Source: Rotaria macrura (Eukaryota > Rotifera > Eurotatoria > Philodinida > Philodinidae). From it: a DNA stretch of 64,000 bases. The notes under the pieces are model-generated. The model worked only from the letters and a program-made list of their open reading frames with translations, searched no databases and was not told the DNA's origin. Within the stretch, counting starts at the first letter, position 1. Every line of letters starts with the position of its first letter. Shown here in pieces: positions 30,546 through 44,104 of the stretch. The DNA lies in NCBI GenBank assembly GCA_900239685.1, contig OENT01000325.1, forward strand, positions 41,987-105,986, written 5' to 3'. The position numbers and the translations under genes were made by a program.

Positions 30546-31316
30546 ACATAAAAAGAAGATTCAAAAATCATGTTCACAATCGATCTAATTAGTTTCTTCA
30601 ATAATCTATGATGATATTTTTGTTGGAGATAATTTTTGATTAAAAACAAAAGAATGTTCCCCCATGTCATTTTTCCTGCTAGTGTCGTGTGTGACATTTG
30701 ATTGATCGACACGAATCATTTCTGTTAAACTGGTTGTCTTCTATTGATGGGAACCGATATCACACAATCAGAAAAACAAAATTTGACGCTTTTTCTTTTC
30801 ATCATTTTCGTTCTTTTTATCTGTTGTGTATGTATCGCCTGAACTGCTTATCATCAGTGTACTTTTCTTACTCTCTCCATTATTATTATTTTTTTTTCTC
30901 TAATTATCTTCATCAGATTGCTGAAAAAAAGTAAAATCAGTACTTTGTGTATGATATTTCTGATATACAGTAAAATACTTTGCTTAATGATGCAGTGGTG
31001 CGTTGAAACATGTCTCTTTTTTTTCTCACATTTAAGCTATAAGCACTTTTACATGTTAGATTTAAGAACACCATATAATAGCTGATCGTTGGCTCTATTG
31101 ATAAAAGAAGAATAACTGCAATCGGATATCTGATTGTATTTCTAAATTGTGTATATCCGTGATGTCTGTGGATGTTTCAAATTTACAAACTCACTAGAAT
31201 GTCTCATACCTGATGTGTGTTAGTGTGTGAAATTTTCACCTAATACGGAATATCGGATATCTACTTTGTGCGATCCTAGGATTAAACAGATATAAAAGAA
31301 AATATCTAATTCTTTT
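30546..31316. other. Intergenic, nothing recognised
   Basis: AT-rich stretch between the reverse transcriptase relic and the next inverted-repeat element. Short frames on both strands (30530-30712 minus, 30698-30934 plus) have no domain. Confidence 0.5.
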
Positions 31317-32056
31317 TGTGTACTCAAAAAGTGAGTACACTACTAAAATCGGTCAGTGTGTCCGTCCGTCCGTTTATTCGATAACTTTTCACAATTACAT
31401 TCGATTGAGTTGAAATTTTGTGCACAGAATTGTCTCATCAATATCTAGGTCAAGTTCGAAGATGAGAAGGATCCGTCGAGAAATGGCTGAGTTATTGAAA
31501 AAATTGTCATTTTTCACCAAACAATCCCTGAGGGGTGGTACAGGGATTTTTTCAAAAAAACTTTTTTCTCAGAATTATCCACAACNNNNNNNNNNNNNNN
31601 NNNNNNNNNNNNNNNNNNNNNNNNNNNNNNNNNNNNNNNNNNNNNNNNNNNNNNNNNNNNNNNNNNNNNNNNNNNNNNNNNNNNNNNNNNNNNNNNNNNN
31701 NNNNNNNNNNNNNNNNNNNNNNNNNNNNNNNNNNNNNNNNNNNNNNNNNNNNNNNNNNNNNNNNNNNNNNNNNNNNNNNNNNNNNNNNNNNNNNNNNNNN
31801 NNNNNNNNNNNNNNNNNNNNNNNNNNNNNNNNNNNNNNNNNNNNNNNNNNNNNNNNNNNNNNNNNNAGCTTTCTAACAAAACATTGGCTGCAAAAAGGTC
31901 TCAAATGCACAAAAACTGCATCCCGAAACTAAATTGCCTAGATATGTCTGAGATGATCAGTAGTTTTGGAGTTTCCCAAAAAGGTTTACCAAGATACTTC
32001 ATCCGTGCACACATTCTAGGATGACTGATTTATCTCATTCACTTTTTGAAGTACAC
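31317..32056. mobile_element. DNA transposon with terminal repeats, gap inside
   Basis: The left end reads TGTGTACTCAAAAAGTGA and the right end (32039-32056) is its near-exact reverse complement, with one extra base (CACTTTTTGAAGTACACA). Just inside the left end the sequence folds back on itself (GAGTACAC at 31333-31340). Contained sequence includes a GTCCGTCCGTCCG tract and no intact transposase. The centre is an assembly gap (31586-31866), typical of a repeat that did not assemble, so the true length is unknown. No target-site duplication could be fixed. Probably a non-autonomous or deleted terminal-repeat element. Confidence 0.6.
31586..31866. other. Assembly gap (281 N)
   Basis: A run of unknown bases. 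Its size may be an estimate. Any reading frame crossing it is meaningless. Confidence 0.99.
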
Positions 32057-33313
32057 ATAACTCTCGGACATAAGTCCGAAGGTTCCGCATTTATTTTCAG
32101 TAAAAACTGGATATTTAGTAATTATGAGCAATAACTTAAAATATGTCATAACCTGATTATTACGAATAAGTTATTCATGATAAAACGAGTCTAGTGAAGT
32201 TATTTATGTGCAGATGTAGATTGCTGTTCTAAGGTCAAAGTTCGTATTTAGTCTTTTTTTCTCAATAAACTTTCGTTAGTAGAAATTGAAACAAGCAGTT
32301 CATTTTACTGCGAGTATACGAAAAAGCTTGTTAGCGTAGCCTCTTTAGGGCTAAGATGTGGAACTCGCATATCTTTAGTTTCATGATACTAAGATAAAGT
32401 ATAGAAAATGTAATATTCCTAATTTTTTTTGTCACTGTTTTCTTATGGGTACCTCATTTTTTGACTTCATCGTTTTTCTAGTCGCTTATTATTAGTTTTT
32501 AATTTAACATTTTTCTTATTATAAGCATTGATATAAACGACAAATTAAATCGTGATATCTTACAATAATATAATGTTAACTGTTAAGGTCTGTAATGGGG
32601 GAATATAAAGAACTTTACCCCCAACGTTACGCTCACTATTTTCTTCGAAAAGATAAACTCGTTCTACAAAATATTCGAGTTTCGTAACAATAAAGCAAAC
32701 TCTAAAAATTAATACATTGAATAATATACATGGCTCAAAATTTGTTACTTCAAGTTTGATAACATACGTTTTTTTTTTGACTTTATCTTCTATCACAAAA
32801 AGTAGAAATAAATAGATAGATAGAACTGTCAAATGAGTCAATACCGATACCAAGCTCAAATAAACAGACAGATGTATCGAATATATTTATAGATGGTGAC
32901 TTTTTACATTTTTTTAAATTTCAAATGAAGATATATAAGATTTTTGTATTGAATTAGTCGTACTAAATTAGAAATACGAATTACTGACGGAGAGTTTAGC
33001 CAGAAGATGAGCGAAAATAGAATGTGACTTTGATAAAAACTCGTTTTTCTCTTACATGAGTGGTTTTATTCATTTTTAGGATTTCTATTTCAAAAAATGA
33101 ATATCTCAGATGGAATCAAATTTACATGAGCCTAATCGAATGGTTGAAGGTCTTTTTAGTTTAACATATTTTAATGAAAATAGAAAAATGTATTATGATA
33201 TAGTAGAATGTTTACCTTTTGGTAGAATGATTTTCACATAGCATGAATATTGTTAACTACCATTTTCAAGATAAGAATGAATAGTAAAAAAATGGTATAC
33301 TTAAGGTAAATAA
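32057..33313. other. Intergenic before the glycosyltransferase gene
   Basis: No supported gene. A minus frame at 32560-32859 is rich in Leu, Ile and Phe and lacks splice continuity. The last few hundred bases should contain the promoter of the plus-strand glycosyltransferase gene; no motif was assigned. Confidence 0.5.
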
Positions 33314-36300
33314 ATGCATCAGTCATTTAAAATTTTCGATTATATCATTATGAAATATCGACGACGGTGGTATCGTTACAGATTAAAGATTGTCTCTTTA
33401 ATCTTCATAATTCTATTCTTATATACGATTGTTACTTTAAAATCTAGTGTTCGAAGACGAAAATCTTCATTGGACAATGGTTTTATTGACGATGATATTG
33501 AATATGAATTGGACAGATACATGAAATTGAAAAAACAATATCAATTAACTGGTATTATACTTCATTGGCAACGTTTGAAAGGTGTTCAACAACTCGTTGA
33601 AATCATGCTTGACGATGAAAGTTTATTTTCGAATATTGTCATTTGGAATAATAATCCAATGAAAAATTTAACTTTGGAAGATTTATTAATCGAAGATGAT
33701 AGTCGTATTGAAATATATAATTCACCGGTTAATATAAAAGATGAAGCAAAATATCGTGCATGTAAATTAGCTAAAACAGAAGCTTGTTTCTATGTTGACG
33801 ATGATTGGGACATAAGAATGTATATGAGAAGTCTTTATTCAAGTTTTCTTCTTGAACCAACTATACTTCATTCTATCACAGATCAATTTACCTATTTTAC
33901 TAATATAATGTGGACATTTTTCGATGAAAGTATACAACTACATGCTGGATTCAGTTGGATTGGATGTGGTTCAATATTTTCACGTGATAATGCGATTCGA
34001 CATTTGAAATTAATGGATTATTTTCTCAACGATGATACTAATCGAGGTAAAGTAATTATTAATGATGACAATTATCGAGAAAGGAATTTTAATAAGTTTT
34101 ATTTATGATACAATTGAAAAATTTCCATTCTCTGATATAAGTTCGCTATTCAAAGCGATGTTCAGGATTCGAACTTCGCAAATCAATGTAAATATTCAAT
34201 GGTTCTTCAGTTACATAAATATTATTTAATTGAAAATTTACACTATCTTTTTTATACAATAAGCCACATGAAGACAGTACTGTTATGCCAAAACACTAGA
34301 CTAGATTTCAAGAATGTACAAGTTTCTATTCTTGCAGGTAAATATTTCTAACACTCATTAAAAAAAACGCTAGAAACGCGTTTTTTTACGCAGAATTTTC
34401 TTTTTCGGAGCGTGAAATCGGATAAGAACTCTAATTCTTATGGTTTAAACGCATTGGCTTTTAAGTTGTCGAATAATTGTGCGTTTTAACGCTCCGAAAG
34501 TGAAAATTCTGCGTGAAAAAACGCGAATCTAGCGTTTTGTTAATGAGCGTTAGTAATTCACGATCGGCGTTCTCGATCGAGCGTTCAAAGGTGTTTTTCC
34601 AAAATTTTGTCTGCTTAATTAAGCATAAAACCTATGAATCTCAAGTTACAAGGGCGTCACTTGACTCTCGAGGATAGAGAAGGGGGCCGTAATATGAATG
34701 TAGGTTAGAGTTTTCTATTTTGGAATCAAATTTCAAAAGCAGAGAGAGCACTGCGACCCGACTAATTTGATGGAAATTACTCATATTCGATAAAATTTTT
34801 CTGTTTCCAATCTACTCAAATTTAATGAAATTTTGATAGCGTTTTGAGCTAGACATTTCTCGACAAACAATGTTATCATTTTTCATTCTTATAATTGTTG
34901 CATCAAATAAATCCAATTTGAATCCTATGAGATAATATTCATCTCGCACATAAACATTTATCAAATTTGTTGTTGGAATTCTACTCAAGTAAAATAGTGT
35001 GATAAAACTTTTCGATTGATGGCAGTTCAACTGTTCGAAAGTATAGATTATATAGTTCGTTGACACTTGACTAATTCAATACAACAACAATCATGTATTT
35101 AAAAAAAATAGAGAAAGTGTGTAACGAAAGTAAACTCTGTTGGATTTATTTTTTTCAAAATTAAAAATTATTTTTCTTTTCTTTCGAGAAAAGCAGTTTG
35201 AAATTATAGACTTTAAATAACCATTCAATGTGAATCTACATGTTTGTATTCTAACATTGTTTTCTGCTAATGAAGCGCAACGACAAGTTTCCGTTCGTCT
35301 AATTAGTGTTGTTTGAAGTTTGCTTGATGAATCCTTTCAAATAATTTCATTCTTTAAGGCTAAATTAGTGACTTTGATCTCTTTGTCGTAGCTTGAAAAT
35401 GTCCTCGAGTTTTTTTTTTTTGAATCTGAATATTTCTCAAGAGTAAGATTGTTTTTTGACAACAACTATCGTAATTAGATCAAATGTTCTCATGACGAAA
35501 ATAGAAAAACAAAATAATTCAATACATGTAGTTTCATCAATTGAATTCTTAACATATGCAGACGAACAGACGGGAAAATTTCTTTGTCGTTTACGATTGA
35601 CTATTTTTAAGATGATTGTCTATAATATATTCAAAAAATATTGTTTTTATTAGATTTAATTCCACAAGGCGATCAATTCTTTTCTATATGGATGAATCAA
35701 ATACCAGCTCAATTTAATGGACGTTTACTTCATTCAGATGAAGGTGCATCATCATCATTTGACAATGCTGATTTCGAATTGTTACAACTTCGAGCATCAA
35801 TTATGGGCATCAAGATTCTCGAACAGTCTCTTCGTAATTCATTGAATTCGAATCTATTTGAACGAAAACGAGCATCGAATACTTTAGTGACGTATACGAA
35901 ATCTCCTTGTTCATACAATGATGAATTTATTTTCTTTACCAATGTTTTACCTATTGATAATCTTGAACAAATACCATTCGATATACAAGTTGATATTAAA
36001 CGTGCTACCCGAGCCAATTTACCTAATTCACCGAATTCTCCATATCGAAAAAATTTAACTTTTTTTGAAACATTTAGTACAGCTAATGCTGTAGACAATG
36101 ATACTAACAGTTGCTGGAAAACGCATCGATCATTACAACATGGAGATTTCTATGGTATTGATTTTCAAACAATACAAACTAGTCGTAATCTTTCATTTAG
36201 TATTGAATATGTACATAGAAAATCTTTACAAAAAAAATTACAAATTTCCATATCACTTGATAGTCAAACATGGCTTCCAATTCCTAGAAAACATCAATTA

Positions 36301-36450
36301 GGCATTAGTTATGAAAAACGAAGAAATCAAGTCAATATTCATACACGATTACTTCCCGATGGTTTTCAAATATTTCGTTTTATAAAATTTACATCTTTAA
36401 TAGACAGAGACAGTTGTTTTCAAGTTTGTGAAGTACGCTTGATTAACTGA
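33314..36450 (+). CDS. Type II membrane glycosyltransferase, fungal-like family
   Basis: Exons 33314-34046 and 35654-36450 join in phase to 509 residues. The protein starts with a basic tail and one membrane segment (IVSLIFIILFLYTIVTL, about residues 26-42), the layout of a Golgi type II enzyme. The catalytic part follows: TGIILHWQRLKGVQQ, then IVIWNNNP, then YVDDDWD at 160-166, which supplies the DxD metal/nucleotide-sugar motif, then HAGFSWIGCGSIFSR at about 210-224. The joined exon continues with GDQFFSIWMNQIP. This order matches an uncharacterised glycosyltransferase group that I know mainly from basidiomycete fungi. The C-terminal 150 residues resemble the discoidin-like tail of that group (AVDNDTNSCWKTHRSLQHGD). 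Sugar donor and acceptor are unknown. The 33314 ATG is used; another at 33350 is possible. The 1607-nt intron is unusually long and contains a miniature transposon. Confidence 0.88.
34348..34553. mobile_element. 206-bp miniature inverted-repeat transposon in intron
   Basis: Arms of about 64 bp (34348-34412 and 34490-34553) are near-perfect reverse complements, starting CTAACACTCATTAA and ending TTAATGAGCGTTAG, with a loop of about 77 bp. It has no coding capacity. It lies wholly inside the glycosyltransferase intron, away from both splice sites. Arm divergence is only a few substitutions, suggesting a fairly recent insertion. I could not define a target-site duplication, so the superfamily is open. 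Confidence 0.85.
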
Positions 36451-39049
36451 GATAATTTTTACTGTTTAGAATATATGCATCAAAGTTATTTTATGTTTCA
36501 TAGATTCACATTGATCATTGACAGAATTCATTAAACTAATTGATTAGATCTGTCGAGGACGATAAAATTTCATTCGGTAAACGGATTCTAGAAAGATTCA
36601 TTATAGTAATTTTATGAAAGATAAAGATCAATTTTCTAACGCGTTTTCTTTTATCTGCGATCCATTCTTCAGTAATCCTTCCGATTTCAAGAACAAACAA
36701 ATCGAATCGATGAAAAGGAACATCATAAAACACAGGTTAAAATTCAAATCCCATTGACTCTGTGAAGAAACATTCTTATCAACGAAAGACGATAGTGTAA
36801 AATATGTTTTTCAATTGGATTACATTAAACTAATAGTTTGATTCATATTTCGTTGACCTTGTTCAGTGTTAACATCCTGCTATATAGAACGACGCTCTTT
36901 GGTGTCAACGATGTACACAATATGTCGACGCCTCCAATGGTGAATAAAATAATTTATTTGTCACTAGCAACAGCTGCTATATTGAGTTTCACACTTGATT
37001 TCTGTCGGAATAATGCTAACAACGTTGTTGACTAATCTCTAAATCGTATCGACGAGTGAAATGTGATAGCCTGTTTCATTGTAAGTCCTATTTACTTTTC
37101 TGTCTAGCTTGTTAATTGATTCTAACTCCTAGAGGTGTTAACTTTATTCGTTTGACTGCCTTTTAATTTATCAACTTCACGTATTCTAATGAAATATATA
37201 TCGATAGAGTTGTAATTATTGAATGTTGAAACAAATGCATGTTTCCTTAACTTGAATCCTTTACGAATAGTATTCTCTTTGTATGAAGAGATTTACAGTA
37301 ACATTGAGTTGTTTGAAATATTCAATTTAACAAAAAATATCTAGAATAAGATGTTATAAAACTCTATATTGGATTTGAAGTGACCACGAAATAAGGAGGC
37401 CATCTACTGAAGTAAAAACATCGGAAATAATTCAGAAAACTGTTCTTCTTAGAGACACTTATAATTTGTGTAAGTTTCAATAGCTTGTTACATCTTTTCA
37501 TAGCACTTCGTACTACTCAAAATGCAAAAATAAAACAAATGAATTAAAAAAATGGATATTGTATTGAGTACATTACTTTTTTTTTAAACGAAGTTACATT
37601 TATCCTAAGTGTTCTTTTTTGTTTCTTAGATAGAATTTGTCTTTTTCTTGTTGCAAAAATAACTTCGATATACATTTGTAGAACTATAGAATGTACTGAT
37701 GAAATTTATATGTCTCTTGCAATTGTAAATAATGACATTCGATTGCTTATAGTATTAAGTAAGTATCTCATTTCCGACATGATAACGACTCATTCAACCA
37801 TTAAGAAAATAGCAAAATATTGAAATCACTTAGACGAAGTACAGAATTGTATTTCGAAAATAAATATAGACAAAAGTTTTCTCTAAAAACCCAAACCTAC
37901 AGTTTCTCAACAATCAACATATCAATGCTTTTACATTGTTCGAATGACATAAAAAATTACGGCGAATAGTAGAATGAAATATTTTTCATTGATCGAAAAT
38001 ACTTTTTATTCATCGATATCCAAAACAATCGAATTCTATACGTTTTTCTATTGATAGAAAAAAATCTCAATTACAACAACAATGTAGACGAGTAATATAT
38101 TGTGTTGGTACCAATGGAAATAGACTCAACAGAAACTGTAGTCGATCGAAAATTCTATCATTGAGTAAGATGATATCAATCATATTCTTTATTCTTTTCT
38201 CATGTCACTAAATGATTTCCTTACTAGTACCGACATCAGTAGAAAGAACACAATAAAGAATAGAAAAACCGATTGAAACTCTTGTCAAAGTCATGTTACA
38301 TTTAAATAAATCATGAGCAAATTAATTTTTTTTATCCTAACATGAATTGTTTTGTGCTATAGTGTCTCATCTAACTATAAAAAGAAACAAGCCTTTTGTG
38401 TTGTAGACAAAAAGCAATTGAATCGTTTCTTTTCTTTTTATCATACTACTTCTTCTCATTCGTAAAGATAAAATTCGAAAAATAAAGTCTCTTTCACATT
38501 CGACTTATACTTATTGTATCAATGTGACAAAGTCAGAGTTTTATATGCAGTTTTGTCATTTTATTTCTTTTTTTTTTTTTCGTACACCATTATTCTTTTT
38601 CATTTTTCTCTTCTTCATCAACATTAGAAACAAAAAAGTGAAAAATAAAATAAACACTCACTCACGCACACATACAAACAAAGAAAAAGCGCTTTGACAC
38701 ATCCTCAGTAGTTTTTTTTATTTTCAAATAGAAACAAACAGGCCGAAAAGTGACAGACAAAATCTGCTAATACTAATTTATTTTTCTTGATAATATTATT
38801 GCGAAATCATGTTCTTCAAAATTGCTGTCTAGAGATAAATAGGATATTCATATCACAGTAGAAAAAGAAAAAAAAAGAAAGAACAAACAAAAATAGAAAT
38901 CAAAGATCTTCCGATACGCGCGACTAGAATCTATTGCATAGAGGGAGAATATGATCATAAAAAAACAAAGAAATTTTTTGACTAGGAATAGATGATAAAT
39001 TTCCTGAGAGAAGTATAAAAATTTTGGCAGGCTATTGACTCGATTAGTA
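36451..39049. other. Intergenic between convergent genes
   Basis: Separates the 3' ends of the glycosyltransferase (plus) and the innexin (minus). No gene was supported. Frames at 36536-36733 and 36838-37035 lack domains and splice partners. Poly-T and poly-A tracts near 38565-38640 and 38860-38890 may relate to 3' ends. Confidence 0.55.
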
Positions 39050-42000
39050 TTAGACAAAAATGCCACCGTCAGCATCTTGTGCTCGTTTAAAACTATCCCA
39101 TAGAGCCACCATTATTTCTCCCATAATAACATCATTTGTATTCATTGCAACTAGACGTAAAACTAGGACACCATCATGTTTTAAGTATTTGTTTGAAAAT
39201 GTATGAAATAATTTTCTATCGAATGATTCACGCGTTATTCGATTCATTATTTTAAGATATTTTTTAAGAAAATGTTCACGATTAAATGGTAATATTTGTT
39301 GCCAGATAGATATTAGAAACCCATATGAAGATAAGATAGAAACGATGACAAGCCAAAACCATATGAATATAAAAATCTTTTCATTAAATAAATTCACGGG
39401 AAGCACGCACTAGAAAGAAAAACACATTTTAATTTTAACTATCTATATATTCAATGATTCACACAGTGTTTCTCAATGATGATTTCAATCGAATTAATCT
39501 ATGCTAATGCTTGTAACAGTGTTCAATGAATCAATTCATATGATGTTCTTTTCAAATTACAAAAAAAAAGAAAAGAATGTGCATAGTCAGACATGTTTGT
39601 TGATTTGTACTCAATTAAGAATTTTTCATTAGAAATCTAATAATTCGGATAGATTCCAAACGACAATGGTTATACTTCATCATAGTAATGACCATGAAGA
39701 AATTCACTTTTCTCTTTTTGTACCATACTACTTAAACGATTGCTTATACATTCAACAGATTATTTTTATTATATTTTCTTTTAAGCAAGACAAATTTTTA
39801 TGGTTGTCTATTCGATTAAAATATGAACTACGTTGATCATTATTATTGTACATACCTGTATCGTATGTTTATGTATATGATCAGCCATAGTACGAATTTC
39901 GAAGTCACACATTGTAACTCGAGGAAATCGTGCGGACCGGCAACATTCACGACCTGATAGGAGATTTCTCAAAACTTCTACACCATAACCATGATAATTT
40001 GAACCCATAAAAATCTATGAATAGTACGTGATTGAATATACAATCGTTAAATAATCAATAACTACTTACATTAAGTAAAAACAGTTGGCCAATAACATTT
40101 GTAATATACAATAATTTGACAAATAAATAGATAAAAGTTAAATAATTGCCTTGAGCACGGCCGACAATAAAAAATGGACAATGACGACGCAAAATTCGCG
40201 TAAATTGGGAAAAAAATCCAGTGCCCATTTCACGTTGAATCTCAAGAGCACGATCAATATGTTTGGCTATATATCTGAGTGTACGATCTCGTATATCAGG
40301 ATTTAACTGTTCCATTGTGTGTAGTGTTTTTACAAGATTAGCTATATCGAAACCTGTTTTCGTGGAAAATGCATGCCATATTACAGAGGGAATGTAAAAG
40401 AGAACAGACATCAAAAGTAATATAAATGGGATCCATTGATAATAGGCTAAAAATAGAAGCACAAAAGAAACATGATAATGAAACAAATGAATAAAAATAA
40501 TCAAATGAAAACAATATCTAACCAATATGCTTCGGTCGTTCATCATGTCTGGCTGGTAATGTACTTTCAAATGGCACGTAGTATGTATTAGATATCCAAC
40601 AGATATAATTGGCATATTCAACATGAGAACCTGCACAATAAATAGAAAATCATGTTTTCGAAGAACATCGTTCATTGTATTATTCGTAAATCGAACGTTT
40701 TCTAACAATTGACTAATCAACGTCGAAAAGAAGTAAAACTAATCAATTGCTATACGATTATGAATTAATTATTGATTGTTCGTTTCTGATCAATTCTTGA
40801 ATATATATCTAGTTATTTTCTTCTAGTAAAATGTATCGACCTCATTCATACTTTTTTATCTTGTCGCATTAAAGCAATATCGGTTTAGAGTAACAGAATT
40901 ATTCACTGCAGAAGCTTCTAAAATTTTCATGTGTTTGAGACATTTGTCTTATTAATCTTGTTTAAAAATAGTTAAAAAGACTAAGATATCATTAATGTTT
41001 TTTTTTGAAGGAAATACACGGGTAGCCATATTTCAAAGTATTAAATGGTACGTTAGCATAAGTCTTTCAGTCTGACCATTGACGTATTAGAAAGTTTATG
41101 TCATATGAGAACACTACTCTTTTTCTTCCCGTTTAAATATTGATTTTCAATTTTCTCCTTCGTAATTATAGAAAAACGTTCCTTTTTACACTGTAAAACT
41201 TGAAAAGAAAGTCATTGAGAGCGATTATTTTTTCAATTTAGAATCAATTGAAGTATTTCAAATGAGCAGTTCATCGAGTTTTTATAATATTTTCATCAAG
41301 GTTGCATGAAAAAGAAGAAAAAAAACTCAAGGATGATTTGAAAGTAGTTCCTCATTTCTCTCTTTCTCGACGAAGTGTAACTATCATTGAGCTCAAGAAA
41401 ATAATTTCAGTTTCCTATTTAATCAAAAAGACTAATTTCTTTTTCTTTTCAATTTACCGGTAAATTGTGCAGGAGCAAAACAAGCAATAGGATCGCCAAC
41501 ATATTGCTTGGTAGACACAACAACAGTAAATAACATGAGTAAAATGACAGAGAATCGTCGCGACAATCGATCGTACAAGTCATCATCATTGTGAAATCGA
41601 AATTGGCGTACTTTGGCGACGGCATCGAGAAAGCCTGCTACCATGCTAGAAATGAAGAAATAAGAATGTGCATGAGATATTAATATTTTTCTCGAAAACT
41701 CACTGATCGATATATTCATCATATTGATGAAGATGTAGTAAAACCTCAGAGAATGTCATAGGGGGTATATAGGGAAATAATTTATTGTTATTGTCAAAAC
41801 TCTCATTTTTTTTGTTTTGTTTTTATTCTACTAGTAGTTTCTTTTTTACAAAGAGAATAATAGAAAACTTCTATTACTAAGAATTGGATGATAAGATAGT
41901 GCGAAAAAGAAATAAACTTTCTGCTTGAGTACACATCGAAACAATGAGACAAAGTCTATAGAAAAATAATTAATATGCATTCTTCTTCGATTACGATTGT

Positions 42001-42175
42001 TTAAGAATAGATAAATTTTCTAATACTTTATTTTTACTCGTTTCAATCTATCAACAATTTTTGTTAGTTTTTTATTCATCATCAACAAAAACAAAACAAG
42101 AAGAAATAAATTAAAAAAAAACAGCGTTTACCGAAAATGTTGCCGCACAGGATCATAATGATCTATTGTCATCAT
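39050..42175 (-). CDS. Innexin (gap-junction/hemichannel protein)
   Basis: Six exons (42175-42132, 41645-41458, 40630-40523, 40446-40070, 40014-39856, 39409-39050) join in frame to 411 residues. Innexins are four-pass membrane proteins that form gap junctions and hemichannels in invertebrates. The signature QYVGDPIAC occurs at 62-70. The first extracellular loop carries C70 and C88, in YICWISNTYYV, followed by YYQWIPFILLLMSVLFYIPS for the second membrane segment. The second loop holds C263, C264, C275 (FPRVTMCDFEIR) and C293 (CVLPVNLFNEKIF), leading into the fourth segment. The C-terminus is intracellular. The first exon encodes only 15 residues (MMTIDHYDPVRQHFR) and splits an arginine codon with exon 2. 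An alternative start at the next ATG (41644) would give the more usual short N-terminus, which matters for channel gating. Introns vary widely: 486, 827, 76, 55 and 446 nt. Confidence 0.95.
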
Positions 42176-43530
42176 CTACTGTAGAAATCTAGGTAATGAC
42201 TACCGTTTCATTCTCTTTCTTTTAAACTTAAAAAAAAAAAATTTCTTCAACAAGAAGAAAAAAAAGAACAACAAAAGCACGTACATATTTTTATGTACAT
42301 GACACAATGGAATTTTTCTTCTGTTCTTTCAAATATATTAAAAAGTGATGAATAAAATTTTTATTTTCTAATTAAGTTTTCATTACATTTGATACCGGCA
42401 AGTATAGTGTAAAAATTTTATATGTTTTATTTACTCATATCGGAAAAGGGGAAAACGAAAAAAAGGTAAAAAAAGAAAAAGAAGCATTTACTAATTTATG
42501 TATATTTTATCCATGTGTATTTTATCGATTGTACTTATACTAAATAAGAATAGACTTTCTACTCGTTCAGGTAAACTTCTCATGTTGACATTATTCAAGA
42601 AATGTATCGATGAATTATGCAAAAGAATTTCATGCGATTCAATCAACATAATTGAACGATAGTTGGATCGTACGATTCGAAGTAATATATTGACAATGAC
42701 AAAATTTCGAAGAATCATTCTTCGAAATTCCATATAGTGAATGCATGAGAGATAAAATAGAATGGTCTTATTCGGCTGTGAGAAGACTTGAGTCGATCCT
42801 ACGAACTATATTTTAAAAGAGTCCTTAGACGTTTATCCTCCATAACGGCTCAAGAAGAGCAACTGATACAATAATTTGATTGAATTTTCTCATACGTCAA
42901 TAGTTTGTGGGTTCTATCTATAAGCTGCACTGCTTTTGGCATAGGATGGTTTTAGTTACTTTGTTGACTGTGTTCTAAGAAAGTAGGATTGAACGACATG
43001 AGAAGTTCTGATTTTTTTTCTTTCATGACAATATTGAATTGGTGAAAGCAGCTTATGTCCCATGGTATTAGAATAATAGAAAAAAAAAAGCAAGGACTAA
43101 ATAGGTAAAAACTAATGATGAAACAATGAGTGTTTTTTTCTTCTTCATTTATGTTATCAACTAATCGTCTATTTGTTGTCTTTAGAACACTTTAAAATCA
43201 TAGAATATAATTTATGCGTATTAGTTATTGTTTAATAATGATCAATAAGTATGTTTTGTTCAAACGATAGAATAATATCCACGTCAATTATGCATCTTTA
43301 TTTCTATATGATTCACAAAATCCATCATTAAACTTTCGAAATATGTCTTGCCATGAATCTGTATTGTATAATAAACCTTAAAGATCTGCATGATCAGATA
43401 GATGACTGAAAACATGCTATTGAAAAACTGTCTATATAATTAATCCTAATATTAACGAAATCAATCGAATGTTCACTTTTCCCCCTGAATCGATAGCTCG
43501 TGAATTTTATTTATTTTGTTTTGTATTTCC

Positions 43531-43531
43531 N
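43531..43531. other. Single undetermined base
   Basis: One N in otherwise continuous sequence. Confidence 0.99.
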
Positions 43532-43959
43532 GAATTCTATGCATTTGTTATCTTTTGTTTTTTTTTTCAAAGATTACTCTACAAATGGTGGATGTAGTAA
43601 CCGGGTACATAATGAAGTCGCGATTTGTCATAGTTTCTATAGAATTCGACTTGAATAAAATGTTCCGTATAATTATCATCTAGAATTCACAATGTTCAGT
43701 GAATGATAGAATGAGTTCATTGTACTTTCATCAGTAGCAACGACAAGAATTTTCTCAGATTCGGCTTGAACTATGCTGATAGGATCACAAAAAAAATTAA
43801 TGAGCTCGTTTCTTTTATTCATGTCTAACACAGCTTAGTGTCTTCAATTCGTCTTAATATTTAATTTTAATTCTATGTTGTGTGAAAGGAAAAAAAAAAC
43901 TTTTTTTTTCTTTACTGTTAAATCTGATGAAAGGAAAAAACATCGAAGAAGAATAAGAG

Positions 43960-43983
43960 CTCTCTCTCTCTCTCTCTCTCTCT
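43960..43983. repeat. CT dinucleotide microsatellite
   Basis: An uninterrupted CT run with A-rich DNA on both sides. Confidence 0.9.
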
Positions 43984-44104
43984 TTGAAGTGATGCTCTCG
44001 GTTGTGACTCTTTTTTATGACATACGGAATATGCATTAAGTTTAATTCAAAAGTAAATCGGATCTTTTATTTAATCTTGATGATTCAATTTATGTTATTC
44101 TTAC

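Larger units (their letters stand above)
42176..44104. other. Intergenic upstream of innexin
   Basis: Should hold the innexin promoter. A minus frame at 42491-42733 (80 codons) has no recognisable domain. One undetermined base lies at 43531. A CT microsatellite occupies 43960-43983. A possible tiny exon at about 43383-43415, with a TTTTCAG acceptor and a weak donor, was seen but cannot be supported. Confidence 0.5.
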